Source: Collinsella aerofaciens
Lineage (GTDB): Bacteria; Actinomycetota; Coriobacteriia; Coriobacteriales; Coriobacteriaceae
Direction of reading: 5' to 3'
Length of the DNA stretch: 64,000 nt
Assembly (NCBI RefSeq): GCF_028207065.1
Contig: NZ_JAQLFP010000008.1
Coordinates: forward strand, 1 to 64,000
Shown here: in pieces, positions 32,480 to 39,376 of the stretch
Layout: each line of letters begins with the position of its first letter
Position numbering within the stretch: the stretch's first letter is position 1
Made by a program: the position numbers and the translations under genes
Notes under the pieces: model-generated
Database searches by the model: none
What the model was told of the DNA's origin: nothing
What the model saw: the letters and a program-made list of their open reading frames with translations, nothing else

Positions 32480-33262
32480 CTAGCCAAGCGACGCGATCAC
32501 ATCGCGCTCGCGCGGCGAAAGCGCGAAACGCTCTGCGGCTGCACGCTCTGCGGCTGCACGCTCTGCGGCTGCACGCTCTGCGGCTGCACGCTCTGCGGCT
32601 GCACGCTCTGATATGAGGTAGCCGCTGCCGTATATCGCCTTGTTCTGCACGCGCTGCGCGTCGAGCGCCCTCGTGAGGCTGCACTCCTGCGGCCCCACGC
32701 GGAAGTCGATGCCGTACTTGGAGTAGCGCGCCAGCATGGGCGCGGTCAGCACCTCGTCCGGGTACTCGTACTTCGGCAGCGCCTTGGCCTTCTCGCGGCG
32801 CAGGCGCTCTATCGCGGCATCCAGCTCGGAGCGCAGGTCGGGCGCGCTGCGAGCCTGGGCGGGGTCGAGGTTGGTCACGAACGACGTGTTGACGCTTGCG
32901 CCGTTGGCGTACGTCACGCCGACGCCCGTCACGACCTTGCAGCAGTTGCGGATGCCCATGCACGTCAGGGTGGGGGCGAACAGGAAGAAGCCCACGCCGC
33001 GCTCCTGGTAATGCTTGACGATCTTGCTTAGGATGGAGAACGGCGGGTTGTCCACCACCGTGCAGCCCTGCGGGTACTCCTCGCGCTCGTAGTCGCCGCC
33101 CGGATAGAACGGGCGCGCCACCTTCGCCAGGTCGAACCCGTACTCCCGGTGCGCCCACCGCAGCACGCAGTCGTACACCTCGGGCGGGGTGTAGCAGTCG
33201 TCCGTCGTCCTTTTCGGCTCGAACTTTGCCGTGAACTCCTCGTATGTCTCGCCTCTCGCCAT
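32480..33262 (-). CDS. Putative DNA adenine methyltransferase-like protein
   Basis: 260 residues. CYTPPEVYDCVLRW and VVDNPPFSILSKI (Asp71-Asn-Pro-Pro-Phe75) are the SAM-site start and catalytic motif IV of N6-adenine methyltransferases; the rest is like small phage Dam-type proteins. A classic SAM-binding FxGxG is not evident, so activity is uncertain. The C-terminal part has five in-frame copies of ERAAA (about 218-245) from a 15-bp tandem repeat. ATG at 33262 follows AGGAGACGC. It sits just before the terminase genes and may protect phage DNA or mark packaging sites. Confidence 0.7.
   Translation of the reverse strand: MARGETYEEFTAKFEPKRTTDDCYTPPEVYDCVLRWAHREYGFDLAKVARPFYPGGDYEREEYPQGCTVVDNPPFSILSKIVKHYQERGVGFFLFAPTLTCMGIRNCCKVVTGVGVTYANGASVNTSFVTNLDPAQARSAPDLRSELDAAIERLRREKAKALPKYEYPDEVLTAPMLARYSKYGIDFRVGPQECSLTRALDAQRVQNKAIYGSGYLISERAAAERAAAERAAAERAAAERAAAERFALSPRERDVIASLG
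32529..32610. repeat. 15-bp tandem repeat, about 5.5 copies
   Basis: The unit CGCTCTGCGGCTGCA is repeated without error from 32529 and encodes ERAAA on the minus strand. A multiple of three, so copy-number change keeps the frame. Confidence 0.95.
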
Positions 33263-33289
33263 GCGTCTCCTATCTCTCGGCCCATATGG

Positions 33290-33309
33290 TCGCAAGCGTG
33301 TCGCCGGGC
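33290..33309 (-). promoter_or_regulatory. Recurring phage motif, copy 4
   Basis: Minus-strand GCCCGGCGACACGCTTGCGA follows a terminator and lies about 30 bp upstream of the methyltransferase-like gene. Confidence 0.45.
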
Positions 33310-33313
33310 ACGG

Positions 33314-33337
33314 AAAAGGCCGCCCCGAAGGACGGCC
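33314..33337 (-). terminator. Minus-strand terminator at the early-late boundary
   Basis: GGCCGTCC and GGGGCGGCC around TTC, followed on the minus strand by TTTTCC. It ends the early/replication transcript before the methyltransferase and packaging genes. Confidence 0.75.
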
Positions 33338-33365
33338 CTCTGCCTGTTTCCGTATTCGGTTGCCC

Positions 33366-33500
33366 CTATCCGCACGCCGCCACGGCCATGGCCATGAGCC
33401 CGAGCGCCAGCGCCCTTATGGCGTAGATGGCCGCCGCGTCTATGGCGATTGCCGCCGCTATGAACAGCAGGCACCCCCAGTTGCATCCCGGGCGGTTCAT
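33366..33500 (-). CDS. Small membrane protein
   Basis: 44 residues, nearly all hydrophobic after MNRPGCNWGC; one or two membrane helices (LLFIAAAIAIDAAAIYAIRA, LALGLMAMAVAAC). ATG at 33500 follows GGGAGGAGCG and overlaps the previous stop (ATGA). Unknown role; membrane peptides of early phage operons sometimes act in exclusion. Confidence 0.6.
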   Translation of the reverse strand: MNRPGCNWGCLLFIAAAIAIDAAAIYAIRALALGLMAMAVAACG

Positions 33501-33718
33501 CGCTCCTCCCACTCGACGGTGCCGTCGTCGTACTCGGCCTTGAGCCATTCCAGGTAGTCGGCCTCCTCGCAGAAGCTGGCCAGCAGCCGCTTGCTGGTAG
33601 TGCAGCCGCTCATGCGGTTCGTCTCATACACGGCGATGAAGAAGGGCCACGAGTGGAACTCCGTCTCCGTGTGGATGGCCCGCTCGGGCGTGCCGAAAAG
33701 GTGCTCCCAGTTCGTCAT
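33497..33718 (-). CDS. Hypothetical early phage protein
   Basis: 73 residues, aromatic and acidic (HSWPFFIAVYETNRMSGCTT, YLEWLKAEYDDGTVEWEE). ATG at 33718 follows GAAGGAGGGGGCGCG and overlaps the preceding stop. No family recognised. Confidence 0.65.
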   Translation of the reverse strand: MTNWEHLFGTPERAIHTETEFHSWPFFIAVYETNRMSGCTTSKRLLASFCEEADYLEWLKAEYDDGTVEWEER

Positions 33719-33900
33719 CGCGCCCCCTCCTTCGCGCTCGGCCCGACCTTGCGGTAGGTGAAGTCCTCGAACAGGTGGCCGCACCAGCGGCAGCGGTCGC
33801 CGCCCTTGGGCAGGTGGTGCCAGATCTCGCGCATGCCGCACTTCGGGCAGCGCACCTCGATACTGGGTCGGCGCTTCGGCTTCTCGGTCTGCTGCTCCAT
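33715..33900 (-). CDS. Zinc-ribbon phage protein
   Basis: 61 residues with CPKCG and CRWCG, a four-cysteine zinc ribbon (residues 18-40). ATG at 33900 follows GGTGGAG. Likely a small nucleic-acid-binding or partner-binding protein; first of several Cys-rich small proteins in this block. Confidence 0.7.
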   Translation of the reverse strand: MEQQTEKPKRRPSIEVRCPKCGMREIWHHLPKGGDRCRWCGHLFEDFTYRKVGPSAKEGAR

Positions 33901-33902
33901 GG

Positions 33903-34409
33903 CTACTCCACCGCCATCCGCATGGCCGGCTTCATGGCCTCGCGCAGGATCTTGGCCAGCTCCTCGGCCGTTACCTCGGCCTTCACCTCCACGTTCACGT
34001 CGGGCATCGCGAAACCGTGCGCCTCTTCGGCCTTGAGGCAGGGCATGGCGGCGTCCTGGGCCGCGCCCTTGAGCGTCGGTGACGCTGTCACCCTCGGCTC
34101 GCAGCGCCCCAGCCACATCTCGCACTCGTCCAGCTTCGTGAGCGCCAGGGCGCGCTCGCGGCTCGCCTCGTAGGCCGTCTCGATGCCCTTGCGCAGGTTC
34201 TGCACGGCCGTCTCTTCGGTTCCGGCGTCCAGCTTTTCGCGCAGTCGGGCGTTCTCGAACCTCAGGTTGCGAGCCTCGCGACGCGGCACTGCTGCCGTAT
34301 GGCTTTGCTGCTCGCCCCAGCAGTCCTCGCACAGCGGCGCGTCTACGCCCATGTTGTCCTGCCCCAGGGCGTCGATATCGCGCCCGCAGGTATCGCAGAT
34401 GATTCCCAT
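33903..34409 (-). CDS. Zinc-ribbon and coiled-coil phage protein
   Basis: 168 residues. N-terminal zinc site CDTCG...CEDCW (5-30), then a coiled coil (about 45-90, RNLRFENARLREKLDAGTEE) and a C-terminal segment with VKAEVTAEELAKILREAMKP. ATG at 34409 follows GAAGGAAGGGAGTAGCC. Function unknown. Confidence 0.65.
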   Translation of the reverse strand: MGIICDTCGRDIDALGQDNMGVDAPLCEDCWGEQQSHTAAVPRREARNLRFENARLREKLDAGTEETAVQNLRKGIETAYEASRERALALTKLDECEMWLGRCEPRVTASPTLKGAAQDAAMPCLKAEEAHGFAMPDVNVEVKAEVTAEELAKILREAMKPAMRMAVE

Positions 34410-34411
34410 GG

Positions 34412-34603
34412 CTACTCCCTTCCTTCCGGCTTCACCGCTCCTGCGAGGAACCACGCCCGAAGGCTCTCGGCGCACTCCGGGCACAAGGCCCTTGCCTTGC
34501 CGTCGATTCGCGCGCTGTTCCTCAGCACCATCTTGGCGTAACCCGCCAGGGTCGCCGGCACCTCCTTGCCGCAGCGTTCGCATGCGCACATGTACAGCCT
34601 CAT
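34412..34603 (-). CDS. Small zinc-ribbon phage protein
   Basis: 63 residues with CERCGKEVP and CPECAESLRAW, a CxxC pair arrangement. ATG at 34603 follows GGGAGGCGAGCAGGC and overlaps the preceding stop. No function assigned. Confidence 0.65.
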   Translation of the reverse strand: MRLYMCACERCGKEVPATLAGYAKMVLRNSARIDGKARALCPECAESLRAWFLAGAVKPEGRE

Positions 34604-34809
34604 GCCTGCTCGCCTCCCTTCGGCAGAGCGTCGGCGATTCGGTCCCAGTCGGTGGCCGGCCTCTCGCTGGGGTACTCGTAGGCCCCCACGCACGGCACCG
34701 GCAGCACCGCCATGCCGTCGTGCTCGCCTGCGTACTCGTCTGCGTCCGATCTGCTCTCGAACGCCAGCACCACGTCGCTCTCCGTGGCCACCGCGTAGAT
34801 CTTCTTCAT
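34600..34809 (-). CDS. Hypothetical early phage protein
   Basis: 69 residues: MKKIYAVATESDVVLAFESR is followed by SDADEYAGEHDGM. The pattern of a beta strand, then a surface-exposed acidic helix, is common in small phage proteins. ATG at 34809 follows AGGAGACGAAACG. Confidence 0.65.
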   Translation of the reverse strand: MKKIYAVATESDVVLAFESRSDADEYAGEHDGMAVLPVPCVGAYEYPSERPATDWDRIADALPKGGEQA

Positions 34810-34820
34810 CGTTTCGTCTC

Positions 34821-35069
34821 CTATTCGAACTCGAAGCACTCGCATGCCTCGCTTGTCTCGTCTACCGCCTCCACGTCGGGGCCGCCGCCAGTCATGGCGT
34901 CGCAGGCGCACACGGCCTCGCCGCCAGCGCCCTGCACGCGGCCGCAGAAGCGGCACTCCCGGCACGTGCGGCCCTCCCACGGGTCGGGCCGGTTCCACGG
35001 TGCCCTGGGGTCGGACTCGAAGCACCCGGGCGGGAGGTTCCACCCGCTTGAAGGCTCGTACCCGCTCAC
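34821..35069 (-). CDS. Cysteine-rich small phage protein
   Basis: 82 residues with eight cysteines (including CRECRFCG and CACD), which could bind zinc. GTG at 35069 overlaps the HNH stop as GTGA, behind GGCGGTG. Unknown function. Confidence 0.6.
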   Translation of the reverse strand: MSGYEPSSGWNLPPGCFESDPRAPWNRPDPWEGRTCRECRFCGRVQGAGGEAVCACDAMTGGGPDVEAVDETSEACECFEFE

Positions 35070-35461
35070 ATGCACCGCCTGCCCCTCGGCAGCCGCCCCC
35101 AGCCGTCCATGGCCAGGGCATCCGCGTACTTGGTCGGTTCCGGCAGCAGCAGGTACTCCCAGTGCCCCGAGCCCGGCGGGGCGGGGCGGTTGAACCTCTG
35201 CTCGGCCCTGACCCAGCGGAAGTGCAGCCGGTTGGCGTGCGCCAGCCCGTGGCAGCCGCTGCCGTTGCCGCTGCCGCACAGCATCACCGTGGGCTTGGGA
35301 ACCTCGCGCCCGTCGCGGAACAGCTTGCCCGCCCCGCGCCTCACGATGTGGTGGCGGTTGAGCGGCCACGGCGCGCCGCACACGGCGCACCTGGGCGTCT
35401 CGATGCTCGGCCCCTCCATGAGGGGGCGCAGGATCTCGGGCAGCGTGTCAACGTTTGCCAT
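35066..35461 (-). CDS. HNH endonuclease
   Basis: 131 residues. CAVCG and a C...CHGLAHA pair bind zinc; PLNRHHIVRRG is the HNH core with the catalytic His, and a downstream GSGCHGLAH contributes the last His. Phage HNH enzymes nick DNA in packaging or recombination. ATG at 35461 follows AGGAGGCTATCGA and overlaps the loader gene by 14 bp. Confidence 0.8.
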   Translation of the reverse strand: MANVDTLPEILRPLMEGPSIETPRCAVCGAPWPLNRHHIVRRGAGKLFRDGREVPKPTVMLCGSGNGSGCHGLAHANRLHFRWVRAEQRFNRPAPPGSGHWEYLLLPEPTKYADALAMDGWGRLPRGRRCM

Positions 35462-36176
35462 TCGATAGCCTCCTGTCCTTGCCTTGCAGCTCGTACTTGT
35501 CGCACATCTCCGACAGGCGGCTCACGATGGCCACCGCCGTCTCCTCGTCGCCGTTCTTGGCCAGGCGGCGTATGAGGTCGCTCTTGCCGTACTGCGTGGT
35601 CACGACCACGGGCCTCATGTTCTCGTACCTGTCGTTCACGACGCGGAACACCTGCCCCAGCGTCCAGTCGGTGGGGGACTCCTTGCCCAGGTCGTCCAGC
35701 ACCAGGCACCCCACGCGGGAGAGCCTGGACAGCACGCCGTCCTCGGTGCCGTCGCCGCCGTAGGTGCCCTTGATGGCGGCCAGCACGCCCAGCATGTCGG
35801 TCACCCTCACGCTGGTGCCGCCGTCCACCAGGAGCCGCGCCACGGCACTCGCCAGGTGGGTCTTGCCGGTTCCCACGGGGCCGCAGATGTACGCCCCGCG
35901 CCCTTGCTCAACCTTCGCGGCAATGCCCTCGGCCATGGGGGAGGCGGCTGTCATGAAGCGGGGCTTGATTCCGGCCCGCTCGTAGGCCCGGCGGCGTTTG
36001 GCTGCGGCCTCCTCGGCCTTGGCCCTGGCCTCAAGGCGCGAACGCTCGTCGCGCTCCGCCACGGCACCCGGGCAGCCGCACGGCTTCCAGCCGCAGAAGG
36101 TGCGGCGGCCAGCCAGCACCACGTAGCGGACCTCCAGCTGCGCCCCGCAGTGGGGGCACTCAGTCGTACTCGGCAT
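35448..36176 (-). CDS. DnaC-like helicase loader
   Basis: 242 residues. N-terminal zinc site CPHCG plus CGCPG, basic linker, then an AAA+ ATPase: GPVGTGKT (99-106), Walker B CLVLDDLG (about 157-164) and sensor I VVVTTQYGK. It loads the host replicative helicase on phage DNA together with the preceding initiator protein. ATG at 36176 overlaps the initiator gene by 17 bp. Confidence 0.87.
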   Translation of the reverse strand: MPSTTECPHCGAQLEVRYVVLAGRRTFCGWKPCGCPGAVAERDERSRLEARAKAEEAAAKRRRAYERAGIKPRFMTAASPMAEGIAAKVEQGRGAYICGPVGTGKTHLASAVARLLVDGGTSVRVTDMLGVLAAIKGTYGGDGTEDGVLSRLSRVGCLVLDDLGKESPTDWTLGQVFRVVNDRYENMRPVVVTTQYGKSDLIRRLAKNGDEETAVAIVSRLSEMCDKYELQGKDRRLSNGKR

Positions 36177-36867
36177 AGCCGTCGGCCTCCTTCCGGGTCC
36201 TCGGGCCGCGGTTCACGTAGTCCTCGAACTTCGGCGAGAACAGCGTGGAGGGCCGCAGGTACTTGGCCATCTTCGGGTCGCCCGCCCACTCGGCTGCCAT
36301 CGTGTCGATGACGGCCAGGAAGTCGGGGAGGCGGTAGCCCTCGGCCCAGCGGGCGTGTATCAGCCCGCGGGTCTTGGCGCTGCTTGAGCGGTAGCGGGTG
36401 CCGGCTGCCTCGTTGAGCGCATGCACGATTTCGTCAAAGGGGATTAAGGGGTTATCTATATACTCAACCTCAACCTCAACCTCAACCTCTGCATTGCCGC
36501 AACTCGATGCGCCTGCATGTGCATCCGCATCTGCTTGCGCATGTGCGGCTGCATCTGTATCCGCATATGCTCCCGCATGTGCTTGCGCATCGGCTTGCGC
36601 CCGTGCCGCCGCATCGTCCACCGCGTCTTCCTTCCCCGGCCTGTTGCCCCAGCGGGCGTTGGCCGCCTTCCTTGCGCGCTCGCTCTTCTCGTCGCCCATG
36701 TCGAGCCTGCCCTTGAGCACCAGGAAGGTAGGCAGCCACGCGGGGCTGCCCTGCGGCTCCTTGCCCGTGAACCGGTACTCGACGATGGCGTAGATGAACG
36801 GCGCGCGCTGCTTCTCGGGCATGGCCTGCGCGGCCGCCCAGAAGTCGTCGTGTATAACCATGCCCAT
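36160..36867 (-). CDS. Phage replication initiator-like protein (Phg_2220_C)
   Basis: 235 residues. The N-terminal 90 (VIHDDFWAAAQAMPEKQRAP, AYAIVEYRFTG-type pattern) resemble DUF6291-like domains. An Ala/His/Asp repeat linker and an EVEVEVEVEY stretch follow, then a C-terminal phage conserved domain (AGTRYRSSSAKTRGLIHARW, KYLRPSTLFSPKFEDYVN). Such proteins bind the phage origin and recruit the DnaC-like loader. ATG at 36867. The linker is built from microsatellite DNA, so its length may vary. Confidence 0.8.
   Translation of the reverse strand: MGMVIHDDFWAAAQAMPEKQRAPFIYAIVEYRFTGKEPQGSPAWLPTFLVLKGRLDMGDEKSERARKAANARWGNRPGKEDAVDDAAARAQADAQAHAGAYADTDAAAHAQADADAHAGASSCGNAEVEVEVEVEYIDNPLIPFDEIVHALNEAAGTRYRSSSAKTRGLIHARWAEGYRLPDFLAVIDTMAAEWAGDPKMAKYLRPSTLFSPKFEDYVNRGPRTRKEADGYAEYD
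36463..36489. repeat. CTCAAC hexanucleotide repeat
   Basis: CTCAAC occurs four times in a row plus CTC and encodes the EVEVEVEVE stretch of the replication initiator. A longer imperfect GCATNNGC-type repeat follows to about 36606 and encodes its Ala/His/Asp linker. Confidence 0.9.
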
Positions 36868-36886
36868 AGTGTCGCCGTCGCCTTCC

Positions 36887-37441
36887 CTAAAACGGGATAT
36901 CCTCGTCGTACAGATCGGGCATGGCCTGCTGCTGCGGCGCGGGCTGCTGTGGCGCGTACGCCTGCTGAGTGGCCGGCTGCGGCGCGTAGGCGGGCTGCTG
37001 CGGCGCAGGTGCCGGGGCGGGGCGTCCCTGGCCGTACGTGCGGGCCTGCGGCGCTTGCGGGGCCGCCTGGGGCGCGTACTGCTGCGGCGCGTAGCCCTGC
37101 TGCTGTTGCTGGCCGCTCATGAACTCCAGCTCGTCCACCACGACCTCCAGCGCGCTGCGCTTCTGGCCGGTCTGCTGGTCGTTCCAGCTGCGGTAGCGCA
37201 GCTTGCCCTCGATGGCCACCTTGCTGCCTTTGGCGAGGTACTGCGCCAGCTTCTCGCCGCGGGTGCCGAACAGCGTGCAGTCCACGAAGTTCGGGTAGTC
37301 CTCCCACTGCCCGGTCTGCTGGTTCTTGCGGCGGTCGTTGACGGCCACGCCCATGGACAGCACGGACATGCCGCCAGACGTGGAGCGCAGCACGGGGTCG
37401 CGGGTCAGGTTGCCGGATATGCACACGCGGTTGATGCTCAT
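36887..37441 (-). CDS. ssb: Single-stranded DNA-binding protein
   Basis: 184 residues. An OB fold (1-110: INRVCISGNLTRDPVLRSTS, YPNFVDCTLFGTRGEKLAQY, LRYRSWNDQQTGQKRSALEV) is followed by a Gln/Pro/Ala-rich linker and the acidic tip DEDIPF that recruits partner enzymes. It coats ssDNA in phage replication and recombination. ATG at 37441 follows AAGGAGGGTATCT and overlaps the previous stop. Confidence 0.95.
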   Translation of the reverse strand: MSINRVCISGNLTRDPVLRSTSGGMSVLSMGVAVNDRRKNQQTGQWEDYPNFVDCTLFGTRGEKLAQYLAKGSKVAIEGKLRYRSWNDQQTGQKRSALEVVVDELEFMSGQQQQQGYAPQQYAPQAAPQAPQARTYGQGRPAPAPAPQQPAYAPQPATQQAYAPQQPAPQQQAMPDLYDEDIPF

Positions 37442-37791
37442 AGATACCCTCCTTGGGTTACGTCCCCGCTGTTCCAGATGCGGGTGATCTGCGCGTCTAC
37501 CATGCGGATACGCAGCTTGATTACGTTGATGGCCTCCTGCGAGGCCTTATAGATGGCCTCGGAGCAGTCGCGGCGGCGCTTGGCCTCCGCTATCTGCTCC
37601 TGGCCCCGGCACACGTCGCCGATGATGGTGACGGGCGTGCCCTTCTGGCGCTCGTTCAGGATGGCGATGCGCAGGGCCTTGCGGTACTCGGCCTCGTTCT
37701 CGGCGTACTGGCAGCCCGACTCCTTGCAGGTTTTCAGCTCGGCCTCCAGCCTGTCGGTCAGCTCGTCCAACTCCTCGGTGAGCGCCTGCAT
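37438..37791 (-). CDS. Helical early phage protein
   Basis: 117 residues, coiled-coil rich (LTEELDELTDRLEAELKTCK, then IYKASQEAINVIKLRIRMVD). ATG at 37791 follows AGGTGGAGTAG. It lies between the ERF recombinase and SSB genes, so a role in recombination or replication is plausible. No family recognised. Confidence 0.65.
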   Translation of the reverse strand: MQALTEELDELTDRLEAELKTCKESGCQYAENEAEYRKALRIAILNERQKGTPVTIIGDVCRGQEQIAEAKRRRDCSEAIYKASQEAINVIKLRIRMVDAQITRIWNSGDVTQGGYL

Positions 37792-38364
37792 CTACTCCAC
37801 CTGCCAGTCGGGGCGCGGGCAGCACGGGCTGTTGGCCACGAACTCCATGTACTGCGGCATGCTGGCGAACTGGTAGCGCGCCCCGCAGCTGCGGCAGTGG
37901 GCCGTGAAGGGGCCGTCTGCGGGCGGCTGCTTCTCCTCGGGCGCGGGCCGCTCCTCCATGGCGTCGGGATCGCTCTGCCCGTCGATGGCGAACGCGCCGC
38001 ACAGCGCGTACTTGCGGGCGTAGCTCGACGCCATGCCGGTCACCTGGGCGTCGTCCGAGCCCTTCTTGTGCTCGTCCTCGCGGGCGTAGGCGCTCACCTG
38101 CAGCAGGCCCTCGCCGCCCTCGGCGGGGAACACGCACGCCGTGGACTTCACGTAGTAGCGGTCGCCTATCTGCACCAGCTCGTCGGTCATGAAGAACGCC
38201 AGGCCCTCCTTGGCGCACGGCTCCTTCAGCGCGGCCACTATGTCCTCGTAGCTGCGGTAGCTGAACTTGCCGAAAGCGTTGTACTTGGCCTTGGGCACCA
38301 CCACGGCGCGCTGCACGCGGGCAACGGCCGCCATGAGGTCGATGGACTGCTGTTCCTGGGTCAT
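37792..38364 (-). CDS. ERF-family single-strand annealing protein
   Basis: 190 residues with the ERF signature: AKYNAFGKFSYRSYEDIVAA near the N-terminus, DRYYVKSTACVFPAEGGEGL, and QVTGMASSYARKYALCGAFA. The C-terminus has a CRSCG...CCPR zinc-like site. ERF proteins anneal complementary strands for phage recombination. ATG at 38364 follows GGAGGCTACTAGC. Its neighbours (DUF1351-like, SSB, RusA-like) complete the recombination module. Confidence 0.88.
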   Translation of the reverse strand: MTQEQQSIDLMAAVARVQRAVVVPKAKYNAFGKFSYRSYEDIVAALKEPCAKEGLAFFMTDELVQIGDRYYVKSTACVFPAEGGEGLLQVSAYAREDEHKKGSDDAQVTGMASSYARKYALCGAFAIDGQSDPDAMEERPAPEEKQPPADGPFTAHCRSCGARYQFASMPQYMEFVANSPCCPRPDWQVE

Positions 38365-38365
38365 G

Positions 38366-39376
38366 CTAGTAGCCTCCGTTCATTCGCTCGTAAACCTGGC
38401 CCACCGTGCCGTGCATGATGGTGCCCACGACGCCCTGCGCCTTGAGGGCCGCCGCGACGCCCTGCATCTGCTCGCGCGTGGCGCACGGCACCACGACCGT
38501 CCACGGGTCGCCCGCCATGGCCACGGGTGCCGGTGCGGGCGGCGCTGGCGGCACCGGGGCTGGCATGGGCGCGGGCTGCGGCTCGGGCATCTGCTCAAGC
38601 GGCTGCGGGAACTCTGCGGGCTGGCATTCCGCGGGCTCGGGCACCGCTTCGGGTTCGGGTTCGGGCTCTTCCGCGGGTTCCGGCTCCATGGCCGCCTTCA
38701 GCTCGGCGATGCGCCGGCGCTCCTCCTCGGCCTTGTGCGCCGCCGTTATGGCCGCGCCCAGGTCCAGGGTGGCGAACAGCTCGCGCTCGGCCTCGTCGTA
38801 GAACGGCTCGCCCTGGAACTGCGCCTTGAGGGTTTCCCAGTCCTGGGCCAGGCGCTCTACCTTGGCCTCCAGGGCCTTGAATGCCTTCACCTCGCCGAAG
38901 GTCTTGTTGGTCCACTGCTTCTCGTGGAAACGCTCATAGGGCACGACGGGGGCCAGCAGCCCGGCGAACTCCTCGTAGTGCTCCCGCAGCTTGGCGTACG
39001 CGCGCAGCTGGCGCTCCTCCTCGGCCTCGTCCAGCTGCGCCTTGATGCCGTCGGCTGCCTGCTTCGCGATGCCCGCCACGGCCTTGCACCTGTCCTCGAA
39101 CGCGGCCAGGGGCTTCGTGTACTCGCGGCTCACGGCCTTGCGGCGCTCGTCTATCTCCTTGGCGATGCCGTTGAGGTAGGCGCGGTCGCGCTTGGCGGCC
39201 TTCACGTTCTCGTCCTTGCCCATGTCGTAGGTCGCGCCCTCGTAGTCGGCCACCAGCCTGCGCACGTGCGCCTCCAGGGCGTCGAAGTTGGCCTCGATCA
39301 CGGCGGGGGAGTACGCCACGGTCAGCTCTGACGCCTCCTCGGGCTCGATGATCTCGGCCTCAACTGCTTCGCTCAT
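38366..39376 (-). CDS. DUF1351-type recombination-associated protein
   Basis: 336 residues. Helical N-terminal two thirds with LEAHVRRLVADYEGATYDMG, NVKAAKRDRAYLNGIAKEID and RRKAVSREYTKPLAAFEDRC are typical of DUF1351 proteins adjacent to phage recombinases. A Pro/Glu/Ala linker and a small C-terminal domain (VVVPCATREQMQGVAAALKA) follow. ATG at 39376 directly follows the ParB-like stop. Confidence 0.8.
   Translation of the reverse strand: MSEAVEAEIIEPEEASELTVAYSPAVIEANFDALEAHVRRLVADYEGATYDMGKDENVKAAKRDRAYLNGIAKEIDERRKAVSREYTKPLAAFEDRCKAVAGIAKQAADGIKAQLDEAEEERQLRAYAKLREHYEEFAGLLAPVVPYERFHEKQWTNKTFGEVKAFKALEAKVERLAQDWETLKAQFQGEPFYDEAERELFATLDLGAAITAAHKAEEERRRIAELKAAMEPEPAEEPEPEPEAVPEPAECQPAEFPQPLEQMPEPQPAPMPAPVPPAPPAPAPVAMAGDPWTVVVPCATREQMQGVAAALKAQGVVGTIMHGTVGQVYERMNGGY

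Noticed and set aside
32529-32610. CRISPR array
   Set aside because: The 15-bp units are contiguous without spacers and lie inside a coding region.
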